A stretch of 44,908 nucleotides of DNA from Geminisphaera colitermitum TAV2 (GTDB lineage: Bacteria > Verrucomicrobiota > Verrucomicrobiia > Opitutales > Opitutaceae), in the NCBI RefSeq assembly GCF_000171235.2, contig NZ_ABEA03000202.1:1-44908 (forward strand). The letters run 5' to 3'. Within the stretch, counting starts at the first letter, position 1. The number at the start of each line of letters is the position of its first letter. The position numbers were made by a program, and so were the translations under genes. Shown piece after piece: positions 8,159-16,035 of this stretch. The notes below the pieces were generated by a model. The model had not been told where the DNA came from. It made no database searches and worked only from the letters and a program-made list of their open reading frames with translations.

Positions 8159-10201
8159 ATGAACACCTCCGCCCCGCGCCGCCTCCCCGCCCTCCTTGCC
8201 TGCGTAACCCTCTTCGCATCCGTGTGCACCGCCGTTCACTCCACGCCTCCACCCGCCGCCGCCCCCTCCTTTGCCGCGCGCATCGACGCCCTGCGCGACC
8301 AACTCGACACGCCCGAAGTGACAGCGATCCTCGCTCGCGCCGACTCCCTTGCCGCCAGTCCCATTCTCGTCCGCGCCCGCTCCCTCGATCACATGGCCGC
8401 CACCGCCGCCAACCCCGCCGCCGGGCGCACCACCGACACCCGCAACAAAAGCGACGGACTCCGCCGCCGCAACCGTCCTGAAGACGCCGAAAAATTTGCC
8501 CTCGCCTCCTCCGACATGGGCGCCGCCCGCACCCTCCTTGAAGAACTCCCCCTCCTCGCCGCCGCTTGGCGCCTCACCACCAAACCCGCCCTCCGCGAAC
8601 ACCTCGAAAAACAACTCCGCGAAGTCTCCACCTGGACCCCCTTCCAACGTCCCGGCTGGACCCTCTCCGCTCGCAAAGACCCCCTCCCCTCCGCTGGCGA
8701 CGGCGTCTGGCTCGCCACCGGCACCCTGCTGCAAGCCCTCGCCATCACCCTCGACATCCTCCCTCAAAACCCCACCGCCACGGACGCACTTCCATCCGAC
8801 CTCCTTGTCGCCGTCCGCCAGCGCATGGCCGACGAAATCCGCCGCACCCACCACGACTGGACAGCCCGAATCCCCTGGTATGTTCAAAGCCAGAAAGTCA
8901 CCTCCAACCAATGGGTTGTCCCCGCCAGCGGCATGTTCGTAGCCGCCGCCGTCCTTGGCCGCGACCAATTCCCCGAAGCGTATCAACTCGGTCAGGACAG
9001 CCTTCGCCGCAGCCTCGCTCTTGCCGGTGACGACGGTTCCCTCAACGAAGGCCACACCTACGGCATGGCCTGGACCAGCTTCTCACTCCTACTCGCCCGC
9101 CACTACGCCCGGCAAACCGGCGACACCCAATTCGCCCGGCAACCCTTCTTCCAAAACTTCCCCAACTGGATGGCCCTTTACTTCCAACCCGGCCAAAACC
9201 CCGTCAACGCCTTCGACGGCTTCAACGCCCAACGTCGCAACCTCGCCATCACCGATCTCACCCACCTCGCCGCTGTCTCCGGCAGCCACGCCTTTGCGCA
9301 AACCATGCTCCGCGAAACCGGACGCTTCCGCCAAAACTTTTTTGCCCTCCTCGCCCTCGGAGAACTCGCCTCCTCCTCCCGCAGCCTCCCTCCCCCCCCC
9401 CCCCTCCCCACCGCCGGCCTCTTCCAACGCTCGCACATGTTCATCTGGCGCCAGTCCTGGGCTCCCGACGCATCCGGACTCTGGATACGCGGAGGCGACG
9501 CGGAGGATTTCCATACCCACCACGACCGCGGCCACATCAATTTCATCGTATCTGGAACCCCAATACTCATCGAATCCGGCACCCCTGGTTACGCCAACAA
9601 ACGCAAACGCCCCGACTACGACTCCACCCTCGGCCACAACGTCCTCACGCTCGACGGCGACACCCTCCCCCCCCACGCCCCCGCGCCCATCACCGTTGCC
9701 CGCCACGACGCCACTGGCGGCGACCTCTCCATCGATCTGCGAAAAGTTTATCCCGCCCTCTCCGACGCCACCCGCAGCGCCACTTGGACGCCCGCTACCC
9801 TTCGTGTCACCGACACCATCGCCACACGTCCCAACGCACCCGCCGTCACCCCCGCCTGGCGCTGGCACCTCGCCACCGCCGAGCCTGCGCGGATCGAACA
9901 ACTCGCACCCAACCGCCACCGCATAAAAATCCCCGCTGGCCGCATCGTTTTTCCCGCCTGGGTCGGCCCCTGGCAAAACCCCGACCTCCCACGCCCGCAA
10001 GGTGAAGACATCCTCAACACCGCCGCCATCGAACTCGAAATCACCGCCGATGCCCCCATCACCGTCCAGGCGATTACGCACCCCGATCACACGCTGAAAT
10101 TCCGTCGCACCGAAAATCCGCACACAACACTCGTTGTCAGCACCCCCCAACCCATCCAGCACCTCACCCTCACCACAACCCTCACCGCCACCGTCCCCTG
10201 A
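8159..10201 (+). CDS. Heparinase II/III-like polysaccharide lyase
   Basis: A 680-aa exported protein. The N-terminus has a signal peptide (basic start, then LPALLACVTLFASVCTA). An all-alpha toroid region (about residues 40-400) includes NQWVVPASGMFVAA and LNEGHTYGMAWTSF. The C-terminal beta-sandwich domain opens around residue 450 with HHDRGHINFIVSG and continues with GHNVLTLDGD, both hallmarks of the heparinase II/III C-terminal family (PL12/15/17/21-like enzymes). It probably cleaves an acidic polysaccharide by beta-elimination; the substrate is unknown. ATG 8159 is chosen because the signal peptide begins there. A C13 tract (9392-9404) encodes a proline run at the junction of the two domains. 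It is a paralogue of the next gene and probably LacI-regulated. Confidence 0.85.
   Translation: MNTSAPRRLPALLACVTLFASVCTAVHSTPPPAAAPSFAARIDALRDQLDTPEVTAILARADSLAASPILVRARSLDHMAATAANPAAGRTTDTRNKSDGLRRRNRPEDAEKFALASSDMGAARTLLEELPLLAAAWRLTTKPALREHLEKQLREVSTWTPFQRPGWTLSARKDPLPSAGDGVWLATGTLLQALAITLDILPQNPTATDALPSDLLVAVRQRMADEIRRTHHDWTARIPWYVQSQKVTSNQWVVPASGMFVAAAVLGRDQFPEAYQLGQDSLRRSLALAGDDGSLNEGHTYGMAWTSFSLLLARHYARQTGDTQFARQPFFQNFPNWMALYFQPGQNPVNAFDGFNAQRRNLAITDLTHLAAVSGSHAFAQTMLRETGRFRQNFFALLALGELASSSRSLPPPPPLPTAGLFQRSHMFIWRQSWAPDASGLWIRGGDAEDFHTHHDRGHINFIVSGTPILIESGTPGYANKRKRPDYDSTLGHNVLTLDGDTLPPHAPAPITVARHDATGGDLSIDLRKVYPALSDATRSATWTPATLRVTDTIATRPNAPAVTPAWRWHLATAEPARIEQLAPNRHRIKIPAGRIVFPAWVGPWQNPDLPRPQGEDILNTAAIELEITADAPITVQAITHPDHTLKFRRTENPHTTLVVSTPQPIQHLTLTTTLTATVP
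9392..9404 (+). repeat. C13 tract inside the first lyase gene
   Basis: It encodes four consecutive prolines and the first base of a Leu codon, giving LPPPPPLP in the linker between the alpha toroid and the beta-sandwich. Confidence 0.9.
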
Positions 10202-10203
10202 CA

Positions 10204-10258
10204 TTGGATGTTGGACGTTCGACGTTGGATGTTGGACGTTCGGCGAAGCCGCCTCCCT
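10204..10258 (+). repeat. Dispersed repeat, two 21-bp tandem units plus C-rich tail
   Basis: Two 21-bp units, 10204-10224 and 10225-10245, differ at one base near their end (TTGGATGTTGGACGTTC core). They are followed by GGCGAAGCCGCC and a pyrimidine stretch leading into the C12 tract. The same core, GTTGGACGTTC, then CGGCGAAGCCGCC and poly-C, recurs inside gyrB at 24076-24129. Confidence 0.75.
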
Positions 10259-10270
10259 CCCCCCCCCCCC
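10259..10270 (+). repeat. C12 tract directly upstream of the second lyase start
   Basis: Twelve C residues end 4 bases before the ATG at 10275, replacing any Shine-Dalgarno sequence. Confidence 0.9.
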
Positions 10271-10274
10271 TGCC

Positions 10275-12194
10275 ATGCGCTCTCGTTGTCTCGCACTAGC
10301 CACCCTAGTCTGCATCACCACGCCACTGCCAGCGGTCCCTCTGGCCGAACTGCCCCGCCAGCCAACCAGCACACTCCTTGACCGCGCCGCCAGCGACACC
10401 ACTCCCGCTGTCGTCGCACTGCGTGAAAACCTCATCGTCCGCGCCCGGACGGACGCCGCCAAACCGATCATCCGCCGCGTCCATTCCATTGCCAAAATCG
10501 AAACCTCGCGCATTACACTCAAAGCCACCGTCGCCAACGCCAGCCCTGAAAACCGCGAGACATTTGCCCTCGCCATGTACGACGCCGACTCTGGAGGCGT
10601 TCTCTCCATCGAACTCCCCCGCCTCGCCGCCGCGTATCGGATAACTCACGACACCGCGCTCCGCGACCGCCTCCTCGCCCAACTCGCGGAACTCACCACC
10701 TGGAGCCCCTTGCAACGCCCCGGCTGGACCCTTGGCGGAGCCCGCGCCAAGCCCCTCCCGCCCGCGGGCGACGGCATCTGGCTCGGCACCGGCTGGCACC
10801 TGCGCGGCATCGCCGACGCCCTCGACCTCCTCCCTCCCGACGAGATTCCCCCCAGCCTGCTCACCGCGATTGACGCCCTGCTCGACCGCGAGATCGCCAC
10901 CATCCTCGACGACTGGCACGCCCGCCGTCCCTGGTTCGTCAAAAAACCAGACCCCGCCAGCAACCAATGGGTGTTGCCCGTCGAAGGCCTCATTCGCGCC
11001 AGCCTTTATCGCGGCGCCCGGCGAGACAACGCCCCCCCCTCCCTCCGCGATGCCTACGAATTTGGCGTGCGCTGCCTCATGCAATCACTCGACGCACAAG
11101 GCGCACGCGGCGAATTTCGCGAAGGCCTCACCTACGCCTCCATCACTGTCAAAGGCCTCCTCTCCTCTGCCCGCGCCATGGCTCGCACCGGTGATGAACG
11201 CGCCTTGTCCCACCCCTTCCTCGCCCACACCGGCACCTGGTTCGCACACCACATCCAACCCGGCGGCTTCCTCATCAACGCCTTCGACACCCTCAACGGC
11301 GCTCGCGGCCAGCTTGGCATTTTTGGCAACGTCTTTAGCGAAATCACCGTCAACACCGGCAACCCCCATGCGCTCTGGGCACAACGAACCCGCCGCCTTG
11401 CCGGCGACCACGTTGACGCCCTCATCGCCGCCACGATTCCCGACACCCTCGCCCAGCCGCCGCCACTCTTCGCCGTGTATCCCGACGCCACCCGCGTCAA
11501 CTGGCGCAGCAGTTGGGACGATGAAACAGCATCCGGAGTTTGGATACGCGGCGGCGATGCCGGCGACCGCCACGACCATCAGGACCGCGGCCATGTCAAT
11601 TTCATCATCGGCAACCGCGCCCTCCTCATCGAAGCCGGCGCACTCAATTACGCCACGCCCCAATTCACCACCCGGTATCGAGGCGTCCCCGGCCACAACG
11701 TCCTGCAAATCGGCGATCTCGCTCCCGAACAAATGACCGGCGACTGGCTTGCCCGCTCCGGCCAGATTCTCGACACCGCTCATCGCCCCGCTCCCATCAC
11801 CGTTCACCGCATGGACGCCGATGGCGGCGACATCACTGTCGATGCCAGCCATTGCTATGCCCGTGCGTCCCTCTGGAAACGCCGCGTCGAGTGGACCGCC
11901 ACCCGCATGCGTATTCAAGACACCGTTACACTCAAGGAACCCGACATCGCCCTCTTCCGCTGGCACACTGGCGAAGCCCCCGATGCGCTGGTAAAACAAC
12001 TCGAAAACGAACTCCAGATCGGCAAAGTTCGCCTCAAGTGGGAAACCTCCACACCTATTGAAACCCGTATCGAATCCGCCCCCGACGCCACCCTCCGCGC
12101 CCGCACGATTTCCAACCACGCCACCGCCATCATCCGTACCCGTGACCCAGTCACGGAGTTCGCCCTCACAACGACCGTGGAACTGGCGGAGTGA
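10275..12194 (+). CDS. Second heparinase II/III-like polysaccharide lyase
   Basis: A 639-aa paralogue of the preceding lyase. Its signal peptide (MRSRCLALATLVCITT) is followed by the same alpha-toroid landmarks (NQWVLPVEGLIRASLY, FREGLTYASITVKG). The same C-terminal beta-sandwich signature begins near residue 430: HDHQDRGHVNFIIG, then RGVPGHNVLQIGD. The shared order WIRGGDA-x-D-x-H-x-H-x-DRGH places both in the same lyase clan. They probably act on related substrates in the periplasm or outside the cell. The start is set by the signal peptide; longer in-frame openings upstream run through the dispersed repeat. No copy of the palindromic operator lies in front of it, so it may be read through from the first lyase. 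Confidence 0.85.
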   Translation: MRSRCLALATLVCITTPLPAVPLAELPRQPTSTLLDRAASDTTPAVVALRENLIVRARTDAAKPIIRRVHSIAKIETSRITLKATVANASPENRETFALAMYDADSGGVLSIELPRLAAAYRITHDTALRDRLLAQLAELTTWSPLQRPGWTLGGARAKPLPPAGDGIWLGTGWHLRGIADALDLLPPDEIPPSLLTAIDALLDREIATILDDWHARRPWFVKKPDPASNQWVLPVEGLIRASLYRGARRDNAPPSLRDAYEFGVRCLMQSLDAQGARGEFREGLTYASITVKGLLSSARAMARTGDERALSHPFLAHTGTWFAHHIQPGGFLINAFDTLNGARGQLGIFGNVFSEITVNTGNPHALWAQRTRRLAGDHVDALIAATIPDTLAQPPPLFAVYPDATRVNWRSSWDDETASGVWIRGGDAGDRHDHQDRGHVNFIIGNRALLIEAGALNYATPQFTTRYRGVPGHNVLQIGDLAPEQMTGDWLARSGQILDTAHRPAPITVHRMDADGGDITVDASHCYARASLWKRRVEWTATRMRIQDTVTLKEPDIALFRWHTGEAPDALVKQLENELQIGKVRLKWETSTPIETRIESAPDATLRARTISNHATAIIRTRDPVTEFALTTTVELAE

Positions 12195-12201
12195 ATGCCA
12201 G

Positions 12202-12489
12202 CTACTCCCGTCCAAGCTGTTCTCTCATCAATGCGCTGAACAACTCATAAACCAGCTTTCGCTCCTCGGCAAAAACGCAGTCGATCGTCATTGGTTCAAC
12301 GTAACAAAAAATCACCCGATAACGCCCCACCCGAAGACGCCAGAACCCCGCCAAATCATTTTCCAGCGCACGCACCACCCCCTGCTGTTTTCCCAACCTT
12401 GCGATGGCCTCGCGCAACTTGTGCTTCGGACCCGGAGCCATCGTTTGCAAGAAATGCTCCACCTGCTCGGAAATGCGCACCTTATACAT
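12202..12489 (-). CDS. RelE/ParE-superfamily toxin
   Basis: A 95-aa protein with the RelE-like pattern: KVRISEQVEHFLQ at the start, then LREAIARLGK, LAGFWRLRVGRYRVIFCYV and a C-terminal FAEERKLVYELF. The LxGxWRLRVGxYRVIF core is typical of RelE-family mRNA interferases and ParE relatives. It overlaps the upstream antitoxin by 8 bases, the usual antitoxin-first arrangement. The probable action is ribosome-dependent mRNA cleavage, although ParE-like gyrase inhibition cannot be excluded from sequence alone. It converges on the second lyase gene with 7 bases between stops. Confidence 0.85.
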   Translation of the reverse strand: MYKVRISEQVEHFLQTMAPGPKHKLREAIARLGKQQGVVRALENDLAGFWRLRVGRYRVIFCYVEPMTIDCVFAEERKLVYELFSALMREQLGRE

Positions 12490-12727
12490 TGGCGGCAGAC
12501 AACGGCTTCATCTTGAGCGTGCCCGCCCGGTATTTTTTCAGCGTTCGCATGAAATCTTGCGACGCCAGCAACTCCATCGTCTCCACAATCGCCTCCATGC
12601 GTTCGCGCCCCAACACATAAGCGGTGACTTTGCCATGACGCTCGATGGTCACGATCTCATCCTCCGCCTGTTTCATAATACGCGGCAGATTCGCCTGCGC
12701 CTCCGTCACAGAATATGTAGTCTGCAT
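12482..12727 (-). CDS. Phd/YefM-family antitoxin
   Basis: An 81-aa protein starting MQTTYSVTEAQANLPRIMKQ, the standard DNA-binding fold of Phd/YefM antitoxins, followed by VTIERHGKVTAYVLGRERMEAI and a short C-terminal toxin-binding tail. The ATG at 12727 fits the family start; upstream codons in frame add unrelated residues. It pairs with the overlapping RelE-like toxin. Such antitoxins usually repress their own promoter, which here would lie in the region shared with the divergent pyruvyl transferase. Confidence 0.85.
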   Translation of the reverse strand: MQTTYSVTEAQANLPRIMKQAEDEIVTIERHGKVTAYVLGRERMEAIVETMELLASQDFMRTLKKYRAGTLKMKPLSAANV

Positions 12728-12797
12728 GACTTCTCTACGTATTTCCAATGGGAACGAAGTCAACACCCGGCAATGCTCCCCCTGTAGCGCTCCCATT

Positions 12798-12813
12798 TTT
12801 GAACGGGTTCAAC
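12798..12813. promoter_or_regulatory. Palindromic operator candidate 2
   Basis: TTTGAACGGGTTCAAC differs from site 1 at two bases and keeps the TTGAAC/GTTCAA arms. It lies 46 bases before the ATG at 12860, the same spacing as site 1 to its gene. It also sits between the divergent toxin-antitoxin operon and the pyruvyl transferase. Confidence 0.6.
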
Positions 12814-12826
12814 CTCCCGCCCTTTG

Positions 12827-12845
12827 CCCCCCCCCTCCCCCCCCC
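12827..12845 (+). repeat. C9-T-C9 tract upstream of the pyruvyl transferase start
   Basis: Two runs of nine C separated by one T, ending 14 bases before the ATG at 12860. Confidence 0.9.
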
Positions 12846-12859
12846 TCCAGCTTCCGCGC

Positions 12860-14257
12860 ATGATCGCCGCCATCGCCGACATGTCTCCCCCAATCACAAC
12901 CGCCGCGCCTGCACAGCGCCCGCTTCACCTCCTGCTCCGATCCTCCTGGCAGACCGTTAACATCGGCGACATCGGACACTCGCCCGGTGTCCTGACGCTC
13001 CTCGAAAAAAACTTCCCCGACGCCATCATTACCCTCTGGCCCGACCTGCTCGACCGCGGTGTGCGCCCCATGCTTCAACGCCGATTCCCCCGACTCCACA
13101 TCGCCGACGGCATCATCGACCCTGCCACCGGCCTGCCGACGACGCCCGCGCTTGCCGATGCCATCGCCGAAGCCGATCTCCTCATACACGGATCGGGGCC
13201 CGGCATCGTCGCCCTCCCGCATCTCGAAGCCTGGACGCGGCTCACGCACGGCAAACCCTATGGCATCTACGCCATCACCATCGACCCGCTCGGCGCCGGT
13301 CCCGCCCATCAGGCCATTCCCAACGAAGGCGACACCATTGCCCGCCAGCGTGCGCTCGTTGCCCAACTCCCCCCCACCCACCTCGCCGCCCGTGAACGCC
13401 GCGTGCTCGAATCCGCTTCGTTTGTATTCTGTCGCGACACCCTCACCCTCGATTACCTCCGCGCGCAAAACCTCCGCCAGCCCCGCCTCGATTTCGCACC
13501 CGACGGTGCCTTCGCCATCGACCTCCGCGACGACACCGCCGCCGCCACCTTCCTCCGCAATCACGACCTGCATGACCGCGAATTCATCTGCGTGATTCCC
13601 CGCCTTCGATTCACCCCGTATCACGAAACCCATGACACCCGGCCCACCCCGCGCGACGAAGGCCGCGCCCTCGTCAGCGCCCGCCACCGCGAAGCCGACA
13701 TGGAAAAACTCCGTGCCCTCATCACCCGCTGGGTGCGCGCCACCGGCTTGCGCGTCCTCGTCTGCTCCGAGATGACCTATCAAGTCGAACTCGGCCGCGA
13801 CCTCATCCGTCAAAACCTCCCCGAAGATGTCCGCGACAAAGTTGTCTGGCGTCCCGGTTACTGGCTGCCCGATGAAGCCTGCTCCACCTACGCCCGCGCG
13901 CACACCGTGGTCAGCCTCGACAACCACTCGCCTATCTTCGCGCTCGCCGTCGGCACACCCACGATCTTCGTTCGCCAGCCCAGCGATACCACCAAGGGCC
14001 AGATGTGGACCGACGTCGGCCTCGGCGACTGGTATTTCGAAATCACAGACCCCGCCACCACCAGCCACGCCATTGCCGACCGGCTTCTCGCCATCCACCA
14101 CGACCGCCCTGCCGCTCTCGCCCGCGTGAAAACCATCATGAGCCACGTCCGTACCGCGCAGGCGCGCAGCATTACCACCATCAAGCAAACGCTACCGGTT
14201 TCAGAGAAATTTGAACGAGTTCAGAAACCTCGCCTTTGCGCCGCCACCACCACCTGA
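12860..14257 (+). CDS. Polysaccharide pyruvyl transferase family protein
   Basis: A 465-aa protein with the family opening NIGDIGHSPGVLTLLEK, then LLIHGSGPGIVALPHLEAW and later VVSLDNHSPIFALAVGTPTI. These follow the GT-B-like layout of polysaccharide pyruvyl transferases (WcaK/CsaB relatives). These enzymes put pyruvate ketals on exopolysaccharides or cell-wall glycans, but many members in accessory clusters have unproven roles. The first 20 residues (Pro/Ala/Thr rich) are not typical of the family. The last residues overlap operator candidate 3, so transcription of the downstream PEP-CTERM gene may be controlled from inside this gene. It stands between a toxin-antitoxin pair and a PEP-CTERM protein. 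Confidence 0.8.
   Translation: MIAAIADMSPPITTAAPAQRPLHLLLRSSWQTVNIGDIGHSPGVLTLLEKNFPDAIITLWPDLLDRGVRPMLQRRFPRLHIADGIIDPATGLPTTPALADAIAEADLLIHGSGPGIVALPHLEAWTRLTHGKPYGIYAITIDPLGAGPAHQAIPNEGDTIARQRALVAQLPPTHLAARERRVLESASFVFCRDTLTLDYLRAQNLRQPRLDFAPDGAFAIDLRDDTAAATFLRNHDLHDREFICVIPRLRFTPYHETHDTRPTPRDEGRALVSARHREADMEKLRALITRWVRATGLRVLVCSEMTYQVELGRDLIRQNLPEDVRDKVVWRPGYWLPDEACSTYARAHTVVSLDNHSPIFALAVGTPTIFVRQPSDTTKGQMWTDVGLGDWYFEITDPATTSHAIADRLLAIHHDRPAALARVKTIMSHVRTAQARSITTIKQTLPVSEKFERVQKPRLCAATTT
14210..14225. promoter_or_regulatory. Palindromic operator candidate 3
   Basis: TTTGAACGAGTTCAGA matches site 1 at 15 of 16 positions. It lies within the last codons of the pyruvyl transferase and 87 bases before the PEP-CTERM start at 14313. 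Confidence 0.6.
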
Positions 14258-14312
14258 CGCACCCTTTCCGCAACCCACACCCACAACGCAGCAATCCACC
14301 GCATCCAAACCC

Positions 14313-15197
14313 ATGAAAACAACCATCCTCCACCTCGCCCTCGCCAGCCTCGCCGCCATTGTCTGGCTGCCCGACACCGCCCGCGCCGCCCTGCTCGCGC
14401 ACGACAACTTCGACTCCTACACCCTGGCCGAATCCCTCAAAACCCAAGACGGTGGCACCGGTTGGAAAGGTGCATGGGATTCGCAGGTGGCCACCACCTC
14501 AATCGCCGACAAACTCCTCACCTACACACTCGGCGACTTCACGTATGGCGGCGGCAAATCCCTCGCGGTTTCCGGAGCAAACGCCACCTCCGCTGGCACG
14601 CGCGATATCACGTCCGTCGTGACAAACGGTGCGGACGTTTATGTGAGCATGCTCTTCCAAGTCGTCCAAGCCAACAACGCGGACGGCACCATCACCGCAA
14701 ACCACTTCACAAGTTGGTCACCACGGGATGGCACTTTTACCGCGGCATCGGACAACACACTGCTCCTCGGCTCCTCCACCAAGGCCGGTGCGCGAGTCAA
14801 CAACCAAAACAAAACCATTACAACCGACCTGCAATATAACACCACCTACCTCGTCGTCGTGCGTTTCAGCGGATGGGCCGAGGATGCAGGCGGTGGCAAC
14901 TTCAGTTACAAAACGACCACCACCTGGCTCAACCCCACTGCCGCCGACCTCACTTCAACGGACTCCAGCATCGTGGCCACTATCACATCCACCGCTGGAG
15001 GCTCCACCGCCTTCAACGGCCTGCAACTGCGCACCAACAGCCTCTCCACCGACACCTACTATTTTGACGACATCCGCATCGGCACCACATGGAACGACGT
15101 AGTCCTGAGCACCGTCCCGGAGCCCGCGACCCACGCCTTGATTCTCGCCCTCGGCGCACTTGCTACCATCATCGCGCTTCGCCACCGCAACACCTGA
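14313..15197 (+). CDS. PEP-CTERM sorting domain protein
   Basis: A 294-aa exported protein. It has an N-terminal signal peptide (MKTTILHLALASLAAIVWL, then ARA), and a beta-rich body rich in Thr, Ser, Asn and Gly. It ends in a PEP-CTERM signal: VPEPATH, a hydrophobic helix (ALILALGALATIIAL) and a basic tail RHRN. PEP-CTERM proteins are recognised by an exosortase and are typically tied to exopolysaccharide export or surface attachment in Gram-negative bacteria. The body looks like a laminin-G/concanavalin-type beta sandwich (DNFDSYTLAESL at the start, YYFDDIRIGTTW near the end), a layout seen in carbohydrate-binding proteins; that part is inference. The exosortase is not in this window. Confidence 0.85.
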   Translation: MKTTILHLALASLAAIVWLPDTARAALLAHDNFDSYTLAESLKTQDGGTGWKGAWDSQVATTSIADKLLTYTLGDFTYGGGKSLAVSGANATSAGTRDITSVVTNGADVYVSMLFQVVQANNADGTITANHFTSWSPRDGTFTAASDNTLLLGSSTKAGARVNNQNKTITTDLQYNTTYLVVVRFSGWAEDAGGGNFSYKTTTTWLNPTAADLTSTDSSIVATITSTAGGSTAFNGLQLRTNSLSTDTYYFDDIRIGTTWNDVVLSTVPEPATHALILALGALATIIALRHRNT

Positions 15198-15203
15198 GCA
15201 CCT

Positions 15204-15221
15204 CCCCCCCCCCCCCCCCCC
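15204..15221 (+). repeat. C18 tract upstream of a prepilin start
   Basis: Eighteen C residues ending 4 bases before the ATG at 15226, again where a ribosome binding site would be. Confidence 0.9.
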
Positions 15222-15225
15222 GGCC

Positions 15226-16035
15226 ATGATTTCGCACCCCGACAAACACCCCTGCCTGTCCAACTCGCAATGCTGGCGGCAGACGGCTTTCACTCTCGTC
15301 GAACTCCTCGTCGTTATCGCCATCATCGGCATCCTTGCCGCCATCATCATCCCCGTTGTTGGACGCGCCCGCGACAGTGCCCGCGGCGTACAATGCCTCT
15401 CCAACCTACGCACCCTCGCGCAAGCACATGCCATGTATCGCAACGAGTTCAAAGGACACGGCCCCCCCGGCACAGCGCAGAACACCCATCCCTTGAGCGA
15501 AGATCACAACGCCGAAGGCATTCTTCTCCTGCGCCGCTATTACAAACCAGGCCCCAATTACATCTTCGCTCCCGGCCCCAAATTCATCTTCGAAAAAACG
15601 GAAATCTGTCCGATGGCCATCCCGACCAACTCCAGTGTCAAAGCCGACGAACCCGGACGCATCCCCGACTACGGCCTGCAAACCCACGGAGATAGTGCGC
15701 ACGCCATAAAAGACCCAAACAGCTCCACCAACGGCCTGCTGCATGCCGGCAACTTCGACTCATTTTATCAAGTCCCCTCCCGCACCCCGTTAATATGGGA
15801 CGGCTGGAATGCCATATGGAATTCCTCCCGTCGCATGCCCCCCCGCCACGGAGGAGGCAACGGCATCAACGTCGCCTTTCTCGACGGACACACTGCGTAT
15901 TTGCCCGCCACTGACAAACGGCTTTGGTCCGAATGGTGGTCCGCCGCCAGCACCAAGTCCCAGCCCGACGACTCCAAACTGGGAAAGGGCGAATTCCTGC
16001 TCAAAAAAGAAAGAACCTCTGGCAGCACCGAGTGA
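15226..16035 (+). CDS. Prepilin-like protein with N-terminal methylation motif (H-X-DG type)
   Basis: A 269-aa protein with leader MISHPDKHPCLSNSQCWRQT followed by [19 protein letters not shown]. Ala replaces the usual Gly before the Phe, which prepilin peptidases often tolerate. The C-terminal region has HGGGNGINVAFLDGH, close to the H-X9-DG motif but with 11 residues between H and DG. This is the same family as the gene at 1100 (both share the SARxxQCxSNLR stretch after the helix). It overlaps the next gene by four bases (GTGA at 16032-16035), so the two are probably translated together. Confidence 0.85.
   Translation: MISHPDKHPCLSNSQCWRQTAFTLVELLVVIAIIGILAAIIIPVVGRARDSARGVQCLSNLRTLAQAHAMYRNEFKGHGPPGTAQNTHPLSEDHNAEGILLLRRYYKPGPNYIFAPGPKFIFEKTEICPMAIPTNSSVKADEPGRIPDYGLQTHGDSAHAIKDPNSSTNGLLHAGNFDSFYQVPSRTPLIWDGWNAIWNSSRRMPPRHGGGNGINVAFLDGHTAYLPATDKRLWSEWWSAASTKSQPDDSKLGKGEFLLKKERTSGSTE

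Noticed and set aside
9089-10609. A minus-strand ORF with NVQHPTSNVQHP-like residues
   Set aside because: That stretch is the translation of the tandem dispersed repeat at 10204-10245; the rest is antisense to the lyases.
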